Origin: JABDMH01 sp964428345
Lineage (GTDB): Bacteria > Bacteroidota > Bacteroidia > Chitinophagales > Saprospiraceae
Reading direction: 5' to 3'
Length of the DNA: 64,000 nt
Assembly (NCBI GenBank): GCA_964428345.1
Contig: CAYRYD010000002.1
Coordinates: 1-64,000 of the forward strand
Shown: positions 33,344-42,941 of the stretch, piece after piece
Numbering within the stretch: position 1 is the stretch's first letter
How the letters are laid out: the number at the start of each line of letters is the position of its first letter
Program-made: the position numbers and the translations under genes
Notes under the pieces: generated by a model
What the model was told of the DNA's origin: nothing
Seen by the model: the letters and a program-made list of their open reading frames with translations, nothing else
Databases searched by the model: none

Positions 33344-36145
33344 ATGACCTACGACAATTTTACGATCAAGGCCCAGGAAGCTATTTACAAAGCACAACAA
33401 ATTGCAGGAAGTCTGGAACAACAGCAGGTGGACACCACCCACCTGTTGTTATCCATCATGCAGACTGATGAACAACTGGCTGAGTTTCTTCTCAACAAGA
33501 TGGGGCTTGATCCGGCAACCCTCAAAGCACGACTAGGGGAAGAGGTCAGGAAATACCCCAGGGTGGAAGGGACCGAAAAACAATACCTCACCAATGATGC
33601 CAACCAGGCCCTGGCTGAGGCCAAAAAAATGCTAAGTGACTTTGGAGACGAGTACATCTCCGTTGAACTGATCCTGGTCGGTATCATCCGGGGTAAAAGC
33701 AAAGGAGCCCTTCTGATGAAAGACCTGGGGGGTACCGAAAAGGTGCTGCTGGAAGCGGTAAAGGAACTCCGTAAAGGACGAAAAGTGGTGGATCAGCAAT
33801 CTGATGACCAATACAATGCCCTGAAAAAATACGCGATCAACCTCAATGAACGCGCTGAAACAGGCAAACTGGATCCGATCGTGGGAAGAGATGACGAGAT
33901 CCGGCGAATTTTGCACATTCTTTCCCGGCGTAAAAAGAATAATCCCATCCTGGTCGGTGATGCCGGAGTGGGTAAAACCGCCATCGTCGAGGGGATTGCC
34001 TGGAGAATCGTCAAGCAGGATGTGCCGGAAAAACTCCGCACCAAACGTATCTACGTCCTGGACCTGGCCGCTTTGGTAGCGGGCGCAAAGTACAAGGGTG
34101 AGTTTGAGGAAAGGATCAAGGCCGTCATCAAGGAAGTCAGTGCATCCGATGGCAATGTCATTTTATTTATTGACGAAATTCATTCCCTCATCGGTGCCGG
34201 TGGAGGGCAGGGAGGGATGGACGCCGCCAATATCCTGAAGCCCGCACTGGCAAGAGGTGAAATGAGGGTCATTGGTGCTACCACCGCCGATGAGTATCAG
34301 AAATATTTTGAAAAGGATAAAGCCCTGGTTCGGCGATTTCAGACTGTTTACATCGACGAGCCTTCGGTTGAAGAGACGATATCCATCTTAAGGGGGATTC
34401 AGGAAAAATATGAGATGTACCACAAAATCGAGATACTCGACGAAGCCCTGCTGGCCGCCGCCGAGCTCTCCCATCGCTATATCACCGAACGCCGGCTGCC
34501 CGACAAAGCATTGGATCTGATTGATGAGGCTGCCGCAAAACTACGGCTGGAGCTCGATTCGGTACCGGAAGAAATTGATGAACTGGACCGGAAGGTGAAG
34601 CAGCTTGAAATTGAACGCGAGGTCATCAAAAGAGAGAAAAACGAAAAAGCCCTGCAGGAGATCAGCAAACAAATTGAAAACACCCGGGAACGTTTGGCCA
34701 GCGTCAGAGCCAGTTGGGAAAACGAACGAAAGATCGTCGACAGCATCCAGAACCTAAAAAAAGCGATTGAAGAACTCGAACAGGAAGCCACCAGGGCCGA
34801 AAGGGAAAGCGACTACGAAACGGTAGCAAAGATCCGGTACGGACAGATGAAAGAGCAGGAGAAGTTCCTGAAGGAAGCTGAGTTGCAACTGCATCAAATT
34901 GACCCGGAAGAGCGATTTACCAATGAGGAGGTCACTGCCGCCGATATTGCCGAAGTTGTATCACGCTGGACTGGCATACCAGTACAAAAGATGATGCAAA
35001 GTGAGAAATCAAAATTACTAAGACTGGAAGAGGAAATCGGCAAGAACCTGATCGGACAGCACGAAGCGGTGCGAGCCGTCAGTGATGCCGTGCGCCGCAG
35101 CCGGGCCGGACTGCAGGACCCAAAAAAACCGATTGGCTCTTTCATTTTTTTAGGCCCTACCGGTGTTGGGAAAACAGAACTGGCCAAAATCCTGGCTTCC
35201 GTGCTTTTTAATGACGAGAAAGCGATCACCCGTATCGATATGAGCGAATATCAGGAAAAACACGCCGTATCCAGGTTGGTTGGTGCACCTCCCGGTTATG
35301 TGGGTTACGATGAGGGCGGGCAGCTCACTGAGGCGGTTCGCCGGAGACCCTACAGCATCATTTTGCTCGATGAAATCGAGAAAGCCCATCCGGACACCTT
35401 CAATATTCTCCTTCAGGTGCTCGATGACGGCAGACTGACCGATAATAAGGGGAGGGAAGCAAATTTCAAGAATACCATCATTATCATGACCTCCAATATG
35501 GGATCGGATGTTATTCTGGAAAATTTCGAAGACCTTGAGGAAGTAGGGGAGGAACACCGCGAAGAGATCATTGAAACGACCCGGGAAGAAGTATTCAACC
35601 TTTTGAAAGAGCAGTTACGTCCGGAATTTCTCAACCGCATTGATGAACGCATCATGTTTCTACCGTTAACCCGGGACGAAATCAAACAAATAGCCAAATT
35701 ACTGTTGCGAAGCGTTCAAAAGAACCTCGGGTATCAGAATCTGAAAATTGAATTGAGTGAAGATGCCCTTAACCTACTGGCCGACCTGGGCTATGATCCG
35801 CTTTTTGGCGCAAGACCGCTGAAGCGGGTCATCGAAAAAGAACTGGTCAACGAACTGGCAAGGCAGGTCTTGTCGGGAGCATTTGCCCCGGGAGAAACCA
35901 TTTATGTCGATACGGAGAACCGGCGACTCACCTTCAGTGAGCAACCATTTGATCCAAACAAGAAAAAGGAAGAAATTGAAGTCCCCGAACCCGAAAAAAT
36001 GGAGACCAGCAGCCGTAGATCGCGTCGGAGAAAACGTCAGCTGGAAGAGCTGGAGAAAGCAACCCAGGAGGTAGAAGATTCCACCAGTAAATTATTGAAG
36101 GAGGATCAGGAACAACGTCCGCAAACTGAGATCGAAGGCAACTGA
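33344..36145 (+). CDS. clpB: ClpB-type protein disaggregase (Hsp100 AAA+ ATPase)
   Basis: This 933-residue cytosolic chaperone rescues aggregated proteins with DnaK. The Clp N domain is at 1-150. The first AAA+ module has Walker A GDAGVGKT (205-212) and Walker B LFIDEIH. A long coiled-coil M domain spans about 405-525 and marks ClpB rather than ClpC. EVVSRWTGIPVQKM precedes the second AAA+ module, which has GPTGVGKT near 604-611, pore loop GYVGYDEGG and LLDEIEKAHPD. No ClpP-binding IGF-type loop is seen. The C-terminus carries an extra charged tail of about 70 residues (SSRRSRRRKRQLEEL). It converges with the SurA-like gene 27 bp away. Confidence 0.9.
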   Translation: MTYDNFTIKAQEAIYKAQQIAGSLEQQQVDTTHLLLSIMQTDEQLAEFLLNKMGLDPATLKARLGEEVRKYPRVEGTEKQYLTNDANQALAEAKKMLSDFGDEYISVELILVGIIRGKSKGALLMKDLGGTEKVLLEAVKELRKGRKVVDQQSDDQYNALKKYAINLNERAETGKLDPIVGRDDEIRRILHILSRRKKNNPILVGDAGVGKTAIVEGIAWRIVKQDVPEKLRTKRIYVLDLAALVAGAKYKGEFEERIKAVIKEVSASDGNVILFIDEIHSLIGAGGGQGGMDAANILKPALARGEMRVIGATTADEYQKYFEKDKALVRRFQTVYIDEPSVEETISILRGIQEKYEMYHKIEILDEALLAAAELSHRYITERRLPDKALDLIDEAAAKLRLELDSVPEEIDELDRKVKQLEIEREVIKREKNEKALQEISKQIENTRERLASVRASWENERKIVDSIQNLKKAIEELEQEATRAERESDYETVAKIRYGQMKEQEKFLKEAELQLHQIDPEERFTNEEVTAADIAEVVSRWTGIPVQKMMQSEKSKLLRLEEEIGKNLIGQHEAVRAVSDAVRRSRAGLQDPKKPIGSFIFLGPTGVGKTELAKILASVLFNDEKAITRIDMSEYQEKHAVSRLVGAPPGYVGYDEGGQLTEAVRRRPYSIILLDEIEKAHPDTFNILLQVLDDGRLTDNKGREANFKNTIIIMTSNMGSDVILENFEDLEEVGEEHREEIIETTREEVFNLLKEQLRPEFLNRIDERIMFLPLTRDEIKQIAKLLLRSVQKNLGYQNLKIELSEDALNLLADLGYDPLFGARPLKRVIEKELVNELARQVLSGAFAPGETIYVDTENRRLTFSEQPFDPNKKKEEIEVPEPEKMETSSRRSRRRKRQLEELEKATQEVEDSTSKLLKEDQEQRPQTEIEGN

Positions 36146-36172
36146 GGAGGTAGTTTTTAAAAATATCCCGAA

Positions 36173-37531
36173 CTAATTTTTCAGTTGTCTGCTACTCCAC
36201 CTGACGAGGTTTTCGCATTTGGATAAATAAACCGGGTCAATCTCAACAAAGGTGCTGGCCACTTTTTCATCAAGCCAGGTATTCAGATAATCGACCTTAC
36301 GTTCTTCAATGGCGGCTCTTTTGATCTTGGTATAATCCTGTTGCAGGTTGGCCTGATGCGGATCGGTTTGTGATTGCAACTGAACAATGCGGTAACCAAT
36401 TTCTCCGGTTGGCTTCTTAAACTGGATCGGCCGGGTCAAGTCACCGACTTCCAGGGTGTCTATGGCAAAAAATACATCGGCATCAAGGTCACCGGTTTCA
36501 AAAAAGGTATTGCCGGTCAGGGGATTGACGACTCTCCCTCCATTGTTGTAGCTCTGCTCGTCTTTGTGCGAAAATTTCTTGACAGCCTCTTCAAAACTCA
36601 TCGAATCGCTCAAGAATACGGTACGGATCGAATCCAGTTTAATACGGGCTTTTTCCAGATCCTCTTCATTGATTTTCGGTTTAATAAGAATATGCCGGGT
36701 ATGGATCAGGTTTCCACGTCTTTTGATCAGTTCGATCAGGTGAAAACCAAACGGCGATTCTACGATATCAGACAGTTCTCCTTCGCTGAGATTGTAGGCC
36801 GCTGCTTCAAATTCCGGTACAAAAGTACCTCGCTTTTGCAAGCCCAGGTCCCCTCCGACCCTGGCTGATCCGGGATCATCTGAAAACCTGCTGGCCAGAT
36901 CGGCAAAACTCTCACCGGCCAGGATCCGGTCGCGCAGCCCCTGAAGGCGGTCTAACGCATTTTGCCGTTCCTCAGGGCTCACCTCCGGATATACCACAAT
37001 TTCTCCGATCTCTACCTCCGAGCTGAAATAGGGCAAACTGTCTCTCGGAATTCTTTCAAAATAGGCTTTTACTTCAGAGGGGGTAATGCTGGTGTTTGCA
37101 ATCACCTTTTCCTGCATGGTTTCTGCGGTGATTTGATTACGCAATTCTTCCCGCATTTCGTTTCTGACCTGGGCCACAGTTTTACCATAATAAGCTTCAA
37201 ACTGGGAAATATCATTGCTCATCAGGCTCAGGATATAATCGATCCGCCCATCCAGCTGTTGTTCGACCCGGTCATCCTCAACAATCACACTGTCCAGTTT
37301 AGCCTGGTTAACCAGTAGTTTTTGCACCATGATACGTTCCAGTATCCCGCATTTGGCCGACTCATTCAGGGAGCCCATACGTTCTTTGTCGTAATCATAT
37401 TGCTCCTCGATGTCAGACAGCAAAATGATCTCATCACCAACAGTGGCCACTACCTTATCAATCACCAGTGATTGTTGGGCGGTAACCCAGCTTATTGTTA
37501 AAAACAGCAGCAGCGTAAGCAAATGCTTCAT
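36173..37531 (-). CDS. SurA-like periplasmic peptidyl-prolyl isomerase with two parvulin domains
   Basis: This 452-residue protein has a signal peptide (about 1-18, ending VTA), a SurA-type N-terminal chaperone domain (IDKVVATVGDEIILLSDIEE), and two PpiC/parvulin domains at about 170-265 and 275-370. The first shows FADLASRFSDDPGSARVGG and SPFGFHLIELIKR; the second shows HTRHILIKP and FEEAVKKFSHKDEQ. It probably escorts outer-membrane proteins to the BAM machinery. It is the last gene of a three-gene leftward set of folding factors, overlapping the previous gene by 4 bp. Confidence 0.9.
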   Translation of the reverse strand: MKHLLTLLLFLTISWVTAQQSLVIDKVVATVGDEIILLSDIEEQYDYDKERMGSLNESAKCGILERIMVQKLLVNQAKLDSVIVEDDRVEQQLDGRIDYILSLMSNDISQFEAYYGKTVAQVRNEMREELRNQITAETMQEKVIANTSITPSEVKAYFERIPRDSLPYFSSEVEIGEIVVYPEVSPEERQNALDRLQGLRDRILAGESFADLASRFSDDPGSARVGGDLGLQKRGTFVPEFEAAAYNLSEGELSDIVESPFGFHLIELIKRRGNLIHTRHILIKPKINEEDLEKARIKLDSIRTVFLSDSMSFEEAVKKFSHKDEQSYNNGGRVVNPLTGNTFFETGDLDADVFFAIDTLEVGDLTRPIQFKKPTGEIGYRIVQLQSQTDPHQANLQQDYTKIKRAAIEERKVDYLNTWLDEKVASTFVEIDPVYLSKCENLVRWSSRQLKN

Positions 37532-38382
37532 TGATTAAACAGTTTAATATTATCTCTGGATGTAGCTCTCTGGTACAAATCGTCCCGGAGCTTTTCCAGT
37601 AAAGCAATTTTTCGTTTATGCAAAATCACTCTGGATGCCTGTTCCTCTATAAAGGCTAACGGAGCGATTTCCTTTCTGTCCTTGATTTCAAGGATTTTAA
37701 GAAAATAATAATAGTCATCATTGGTCAGCTGAAATTCCTTGTTGTTTCTGATAGAATTCAGATTGACCGATCCCTGAGGCATTTCCTGTCTGATCACATC
37801 CAGCTTATACCAGATACTGTCATTGAGGTAATAGGTACTGGCGTAGGTATTGCTTAATTCGACCAGGTCCGATAATCTGGATTTCTTGTCGCTCTTCCAG
37901 CTGCTTTCAAACTTCTTAATAATCTTTTCATCGAGATTCCGGGGCACCTTGATCAGGTGACATCGCACAATGGTTGACTCCAGCTGATATTGCGTTTTAT
38001 TGTCTTGATAGTACGCTTCCAGTTCCTGATCGCTGATCACGGTATCCAGCAGATTTTCCACCACCGACTTTTCGAACTGATGCATGATCAGGGAAGCTTT
38101 ATAATCTTTAACCAACTTATCGATCTGCAGATCGGCCGGGATGTTTTTCTCGGCTTCGTGCAGCATCACATTTTCTTTGATCCACCGGTCAATATAGGCA
38201 TTTTGAGCCAGGATGCTGTCATCCGGTGGCAGATTGGCCGGGAGTACTGCCCGTACCTCTGAAAGATAGAGTCGCTTGTCAAACACCTGAGCCAGCAGTA
38301 CATCCTCACCAGCCGGACGAAGATCACAGGACCATAAAACGGCTGCCACTCCACCGATTAATATCATCTGCTTTACTGCCAA
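37528..38382 (-). CDS. SurA/PpiC-related lipoprotein without a clear parvulin domain
   Basis: This protein of about 284 residues has a lipoprotein signal ending VLWSC (Cys19) and a helical, charged body. Its N-terminal part resembles the SurA chaperone domain (AYIDRWIKENVMLHEAEK, ISDQELEAYYQDNKTQYQ), but no parvulin active-site pattern is visible. The frame opens with TTG at 38382; an ATG at 38367 would drop the only charged residue of the signal, so the TTG is kept with some doubt. It is sandwiched between two parvulin genes, 9 bp after one and overlapping the next by 4 bp. Confidence 0.72.
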   Translation of the reverse strand: MAVKQMILIGGVAAVLWSCDLRPAGEDVLLAQVFDKRLYLSEVRAVLPANLPPDDSILAQNAYIDRWIKENVMLHEAEKNIPADLQIDKLVKDYKASLIMHQFEKSVVENLLDTVISDQELEAYYQDNKTQYQLESTIVRCHLIKVPRNLDEKIIKKFESSWKSDKKSRLSDLVELSNTYASTYYLNDSIWYKLDVIRQEMPQGSVNLNSIRNNKEFQLTNDDYYYFLKILEIKDRKEIAPLAFIEEQASRVILHKRKIALLEKLRDDLYQRATSRDNIKLFNQ

Positions 38383-38391
38383 AATACTTTA

Positions 38392-40341
38392 TCACTTGAT
38401 TATCGAAGCTAAAACTTCCTGGTTTACCATCACTTTATACTCCTTCATTAACTCTTCCACCCATTTTTTCTCCAGGTAATCCTGGTAGTCGGCAATCACA
38501 TATCCCCTGGCTTCATCCAGGGTCTTTACCTTGGGAGGTACGATTTCCACCACCCGTTTTAGCGTGGTTATGCCTTTCGAGGTATCCGTCATTAAAGGAG
38601 TCATGGCGTTTTTGGTCCAGCTCAGGTTTTCTTCCATGTCCTCCTTATTCCGAAGCGTGGTTTGAGATCTGACCAGTTCTGCTTCACGATTAAATTTTCG
38701 GAGCAATTTGCTTCCTGACTTCTTTGGAACTTGCTTCATCACCTTTTGAACTACCTTGTCATCAGTGCTGTTGATCGTAATGGTTTCAACTAGGGCTCTT
38801 TCCGGCCACAGATATTGATGCTGATTGTCCCGGTAAAATGCTCTCAGCCCCACACTGTCTTCCGACGCCCGGTCCCAAACCTTCATTTTGGTCGCTTCAA
38901 AGAGCAGGATTCCCTCCGAATACTCCCGCATCAGGGCCTTGAATTCCGGATGTTTTTTCTCAAGTTGGGACTCTTCATAATCCCGCAGCTGCGCTTCGAC
39001 AAATTCCTGATATAACTGATCCAAAGCCTGATCTACCGGCATAGAGCGGTTGATTCGCAGACGGGAAGCGGTATTCTTTGTTAAATACGCTAAAAAATCA
39101 GCCGCCTTTACCGTTTGATTCCCGATGGTAAATAATGGCTGATTGGTATACGATTCGGGTATTTTCCATTTATAATTCAGGAAATCTTCCCCGATTTCGC
39201 GGATCAGAAGATCCCGGTTCCAATTGACTTCCCTGAATTGGTTCTCCTCTTTGATTCTTTCCAGCATCGACTGTTCTGCGATGGCGTAACGGCCATCCGA
39301 TTTGACTTTGGCTTCCAGTGTGCGCCGGATCTCCTGGTATGGAGGCACCGGCTTATGACTGATGCGCTTGATAATATGCCAGCCTATGCTGGAACGAACC
39401 GGACGGCTGAAATCACCGTCTTCCCGCAACCGGAAAGCCGTATTTTCAAAAATGGATTCATATTTATTAATCCCAAAAAAACCAAGATATCCTCCCTGGT
39501 TTGCCGTGGCCTTGTCTTCCGAGAATCTGCGGGCAAGCCCGGCAAAGTCAGCCCCCCCTTCCAGCAGCGTATAAATACTGTCCATCAGTCCCCTGGCATC
39601 CCGGTTACGGCCATTTCTGATCAGAATCTGGGCTACTTCCATTTCGCCCCTTGCTTCGCGATGTCCATTGGTGATGACAATATGAAATCCGAGCTTCGAC
39701 CGTATTGGCCGTGAATAGGTTTCGGGTGGAAGGGTATAAATCGCCGTTTCCAGATCGTAAAAGCCATCCGGTAACATAGCCGTCACATAACCAACTTTCC
39801 CTTCATTGCGGGCTACATGCTCATCTTCCGATACTTCCAAAGCCACCTTGCTAAAGTCTTCGCCGCTGCGCAATCGTTCGAGTACCTTGAGCGCCCGCTG
39901 ATACACCGCATCGACCTCGTCTACACTGGCGGTTGGTGACACCTTGAAAAGAATGTGGGAAAAACTCACATCTTTCGTCATTCTTTCGTATACCTCCCGG
40001 GTCAGCGATTCCAGTACATCTTTATCAGACAGGTAGGCATTTGCCAGCTGCTTGCGATAACCGGCCAGCTCGTTGTTCAGCGCCGATATGGTGTCCAGTT
40101 GCATCTGACGAGCCTTGTATACTTTAAGTTTGAATTTCTTGTATAAATCGAGATATTCTTCCACCGAAGCCTTCGAGAAATCGGCCTGGTCCCGGTTGGT
40201 TTTTTCGTAGATATAGAGAAACTCATCCAGACTAACCGGCTCATCTTCCACGGTGAAGAGGATGGATTCCTGAGCAAAGGAAAATCCCCACAATCCGATC
40301 AGGATGGCAATCATCAATGGCAGCCGCTTATAATGATTCAT
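38392..40341 (-). CDS. Periplasmic PpiC-type peptidyl-prolyl isomerase with two parvulin domains
   Basis: This 649-residue protein starts with a signal peptide (about 1-23, ending FSFAQ). An upstream in-frame ATG at 40485 would add 48 residues before the signal and is rejected. It has a SurA_N-like region (30-110), then two parvulin domains at about 120-225 (FSHILFKVSPTAS, RPIRSKLGFHIV) and 230-335 (VAQILIRNGRNRD, RRFSEDKATANQGGYLGFFG, SSIGWHIIKR). The long helical C-terminal half has no clear domain. It acts in outer-membrane protein folding by family inference, and is the first gene of the three-gene folding set. Confidence 0.87.
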   Translation of the reverse strand: MNHYKRLPLMIAILIGLWGFSFAQESILFTVEDEPVSLDEFLYIYEKTNRDQADFSKASVEEYLDLYKKFKLKVYKARQMQLDTISALNNELAGYRKQLANAYLSDKDVLESLTREVYERMTKDVSFSHILFKVSPTASVDEVDAVYQRALKVLERLRSGEDFSKVALEVSEDEHVARNEGKVGYVTAMLPDGFYDLETAIYTLPPETYSRPIRSKLGFHIVITNGHREARGEMEVAQILIRNGRNRDARGLMDSIYTLLEGGADFAGLARRFSEDKATANQGGYLGFFGINKYESIFENTAFRLREDGDFSRPVRSSIGWHIIKRISHKPVPPYQEIRRTLEAKVKSDGRYAIAEQSMLERIKEENQFREVNWNRDLLIREIGEDFLNYKWKIPESYTNQPLFTIGNQTVKAADFLAYLTKNTASRLRINRSMPVDQALDQLYQEFVEAQLRDYEESQLEKKHPEFKALMREYSEGILLFEATKMKVWDRASEDSVGLRAFYRDNQHQYLWPERALVETITINSTDDKVVQKVMKQVPKKSGSKLLRKFNREAELVRSQTTLRNKEDMEENLSWTKNAMTPLMTDTSKGITTLKRVVEIVPPKVKTLDEARGYVIADYQDYLEKKWVEELMKEYKVMVNQEVLASIIK

Positions 40342-40385
40342 AATTTTCTGAAGTTGTCTGAAACAGCGATTACTAAATCGGGTCA

Positions 40386-40393
40386 CAAAAATA
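40386..40393 (-). promoter_or_regulatory. Candidate -7 box for the folding-factor operon
   Basis: The minus strand reads TATTTTTG at 40393-40386, an exact TAnnTTTG match 44 bp before the ATG at 40341. A TTTG lies 24 bp further upstream (40421-40418), slightly wide of the usual 17-23 bp spacer. Confidence 0.4.
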
Positions 40394-40481
40394 CAATTTT
40401 GACACGTAAAAAGACCGCAAACCTGACCCGGAGGATATGCCGGGGACCAGGTTGGCATGGTTACAGTCCGATCGATTGGCA

Positions 40482-42935
40482 TCAATCATACACATAAATC
40501 CTCTTTACCCTGGACGAAAGGCTCGTAAATACTTCATAGGGGATGGTTTCTGCCGCCAGGGCCAGCTCACTGATGGTGGGGTCTTTTCCGAAAATCGTCA
40601 CTTCGGTGTCAAGGGAAACATCCTCTATTCCGGTCACGTCAATCATGGTCATATCCATACAGATGCTTCCTGCAATGGGAGCTTTCCGTCCGTTGACGAC
40701 AACTGCATAACGCCGATTGCCGGCTTTTCGTATTAAACCATCGGCATATCCAATAGCAATGGTGGCAATCTTGAGGGGTTTCCCGACTTTTTCCCTCCTC
40801 CCATATCCGATGGTGGAACCGGGGGGTATTTCCCTGATCTGCGATATAAATGTTTTCAGGGTATGTACAGGCTCAAGAACAAGCAGTGGTGACATACCGA
40901 TGCCATACATCCCTATGCCGATGCGTACCATGTCGAACTGGGCTTCCGGGCAATTGACGATGGCATTGCTGTTTGCCAGGTGCCAGAGAGGCCGGTACGG
41001 TAGATTATCCGAGATCCTTTGCGCCATGTTGGTAAACTTACCTATTTGCAATTGGGTGAAGGGCCGCTCATTTTCATCTTCGCTGGCCGCCAGATGACTG
41101 AAGATACTTTTTACCGTCACACCAGGAGATCCGCTGATCAGGCGGATAACTTCCCCAATATCTTTTTCTTCGATGCCCAGGCGATTCATGCCCGTCTCAA
41201 GCTTCAGGTGGAGGGGGACATTTTGATGATTGAGCTCTGCAAACCGGATCACCTCCCTGAGCTGATTTGGTGCATAGATTTCAGGTTCCAGATTATATTC
41301 AATCAAGTTGGTGAGATTCTGGGTATCGGCATTCAATACCAGTATCGGTGTCTCAATACCAGCCTGCCGCAATTCAATGCCTTCATCCACATAAGCCACC
41401 GCCAGATAATCGATATGCCTGGATTCGAGAAACCGGGCGATCTCAACGCCGCCACTGCCATAAGCTGCCGCTTTTACCATGGCCATCATCTTCACTTTAC
41501 CATCGTTAAGATGACTTTCAAAAACCTTGAGATTCCGTGCCAGTGCTGCCAGGTTTATTTCGAGTACGGTCTGATGCTTTTTCAGACTTAAGAATTCAGT
41601 CACCCTTTCGAGACCAAATGCACGGGCTCCCTTGATCAGGATCAGTTCATGTGCCGGTGATTGCCGGCTCACTGCCTGGATGAGTGCATCAGTGTCGGGG
41701 AAAAATTCGGTCTGCATGCTATCCAGATAGGGCTTAATTCCCTGGATTTGCGAGCCCACACCGTATAGCTTTTCGATTCGGTTTTGCTTTAGCAATTCTG
41801 CCACCCTGCGGTAGAGGGACGGGTCATCCGGCTGTTGTAGCAAATCGCTCAAAATGACCGTTTTCTTCAGTCGTTTCGACTGAAAGTTGGCAAAAGAGAG
41901 TGCCACGCTAAGTGACTCGAGGTCGGCATTGTAGACATCGTTGATGATCTTGCAGCCGTTAATGCCATCAAGGGCCTCCAAGCGCATTTCTATGGGCAGT
42001 AACTGTTCAAAGGAACGGTCCAGATCGGAATTATCAGGCTGCAGTACTTTGATCAGGCAAAGACAATGGATGGCATTTTCAATGGAAGCCGGATCGGTAA
42101 AGGGAATCCGGATTTGTCCCTGTTGCCGGTCCGTCCTGTACCTCATAAGGGTATAGCCTCCCGTCTGATCTTCAATCGTTACCCGGAGGTCGGCCCCTGG
42201 CCCGAAAGACCAGGTAAAGAGTGGCAGTTTTCGCTCGACCAGACCGCTGAAAACATCCACCTGATCACGACAGCAAATGATCGTATAGCATCGCCGGAAG
42301 AGTCTTAGTTTTTCATCCAGTTTATCTGCAATCTGCGCAAACCCAAGGGCATGGGCGGATCCCAGATTGGTCATGATACCGATATCCGGTCTGATCATGT
42401 TTTCTAGACGGTCCATCTCACCCGGCTGTGAAATACCGGCTTCAAAAATACCCAATGTAGCCCGGTCATTAAGCTGCCAGACCGACAGCGGAACCCCGAT
42501 CTGGGAATTATAGCTCTTTGGACTTTTAACGATGTGGTACTCTGCACAAAGCAACTGGTACAACCATTCTTTGACAATGGTTTTGCCATTGCTGCCTGTG
42601 ATACCAATCACCGGTATCTTAAACCGGCTACGATGGTAAGCCGCTAATGCCTGAAGCGCTTTCAGTACTTCATCGACCAGCAAAACGTTGGCTTCCGGTA
42701 GTCCCGAAAGATCAACTACCCGGCTTATGACAAAATTTCGAACTCCCTGTCTATACAATGCTTCCAGGTACCGGTGACCATCCTGACGCACTCCTTTGAA
42801 AGCAAAAAACAGGGTGTGTTCGGGTTGGTGCATTTGCCTGCTGTCGATCAGCAGAGACCCAACCGGGTATCCCGGTGAGGGACATTGGAGGAATCTTCCC
42901 CCGATAATTTCGTCAATCAGCGAAATAGTGTACAT
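40482..42935 (-). CDS. murF-alr: Bifunctional UDP-MurNAc-tripeptide:D-Ala-D-Ala ligase / alanine racemase
   Basis: This 817-residue cytosolic fusion couples two steps of peptidoglycan precursor synthesis. Residues 1-450 are MurF, with ATP loop GITGSNGKT (111-119) and Mur-ligase signature NDVYNADLESL. Residues about 455-817 are a PLP-dependent alanine racemase: VKAAAYGSG with PLP Lys488, METGMNRLG-like LKLETGMNRLG, and the C-terminal catalytic Tyr region TIGYGRREKVG plus SICMDMTMIDVT. The racemase supplies D-alanine for the dipeptide that MurF adds. This fusion is common in Bacteroidota. It starts 6 bp after purD and is probably co-transcribed with it. Confidence 0.93.
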   Translation of the reverse strand: MYTISLIDEIIGGRFLQCPSPGYPVGSLLIDSRQMHQPEHTLFFAFKGVRQDGHRYLEALYRQGVRNFVISRVVDLSGLPEANVLLVDEVLKALQALAAYHRSRFKIPVIGITGSNGKTIVKEWLYQLLCAEYHIVKSPKSYNSQIGVPLSVWQLNDRATLGIFEAGISQPGEMDRLENMIRPDIGIMTNLGSAHALGFAQIADKLDEKLRLFRRCYTIICCRDQVDVFSGLVERKLPLFTWSFGPGADLRVTIEDQTGGYTLMRYRTDRQQGQIRIPFTDPASIENAIHCLCLIKVLQPDNSDLDRSFEQLLPIEMRLEALDGINGCKIINDVYNADLESLSVALSFANFQSKRLKKTVILSDLLQQPDDPSLYRRVAELLKQNRIEKLYGVGSQIQGIKPYLDSMQTEFFPDTDALIQAVSRQSPAHELILIKGARAFGLERVTEFLSLKKHQTVLEINLAALARNLKVFESHLNDGKVKMMAMVKAAAYGSGGVEIARFLESRHIDYLAVAYVDEGIELRQAGIETPILVLNADTQNLTNLIEYNLEPEIYAPNQLREVIRFAELNHQNVPLHLKLETGMNRLGIEEKDIGEVIRLISGSPGVTVKSIFSHLAASEDENERPFTQLQIGKFTNMAQRISDNLPYRPLWHLANSNAIVNCPEAQFDMVRIGIGMYGIGMSPLLVLEPVHTLKTFISQIREIPPGSTIGYGRREKVGKPLKIATIAIGYADGLIRKAGNRRYAVVVNGRKAPIAGSICMDMTMIDVTGIEDVSLDTEVTIFGKDPTISELALAAETIPYEVFTSLSSRVKRIYVYD

Positions 42936-42941
42936 TCCGGT

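Noticed and set aside
33344..36145. ClpC (ClpP-dependent unfoldase)
   Set aside because: The M domain is full length and no ClpP-binding loop is visible, so ClpB fits better.
41019..41591. 190-codon plus-strand frame
   Set aside because: Antisense to the alanine racemase half of murF-alr; no independent support.
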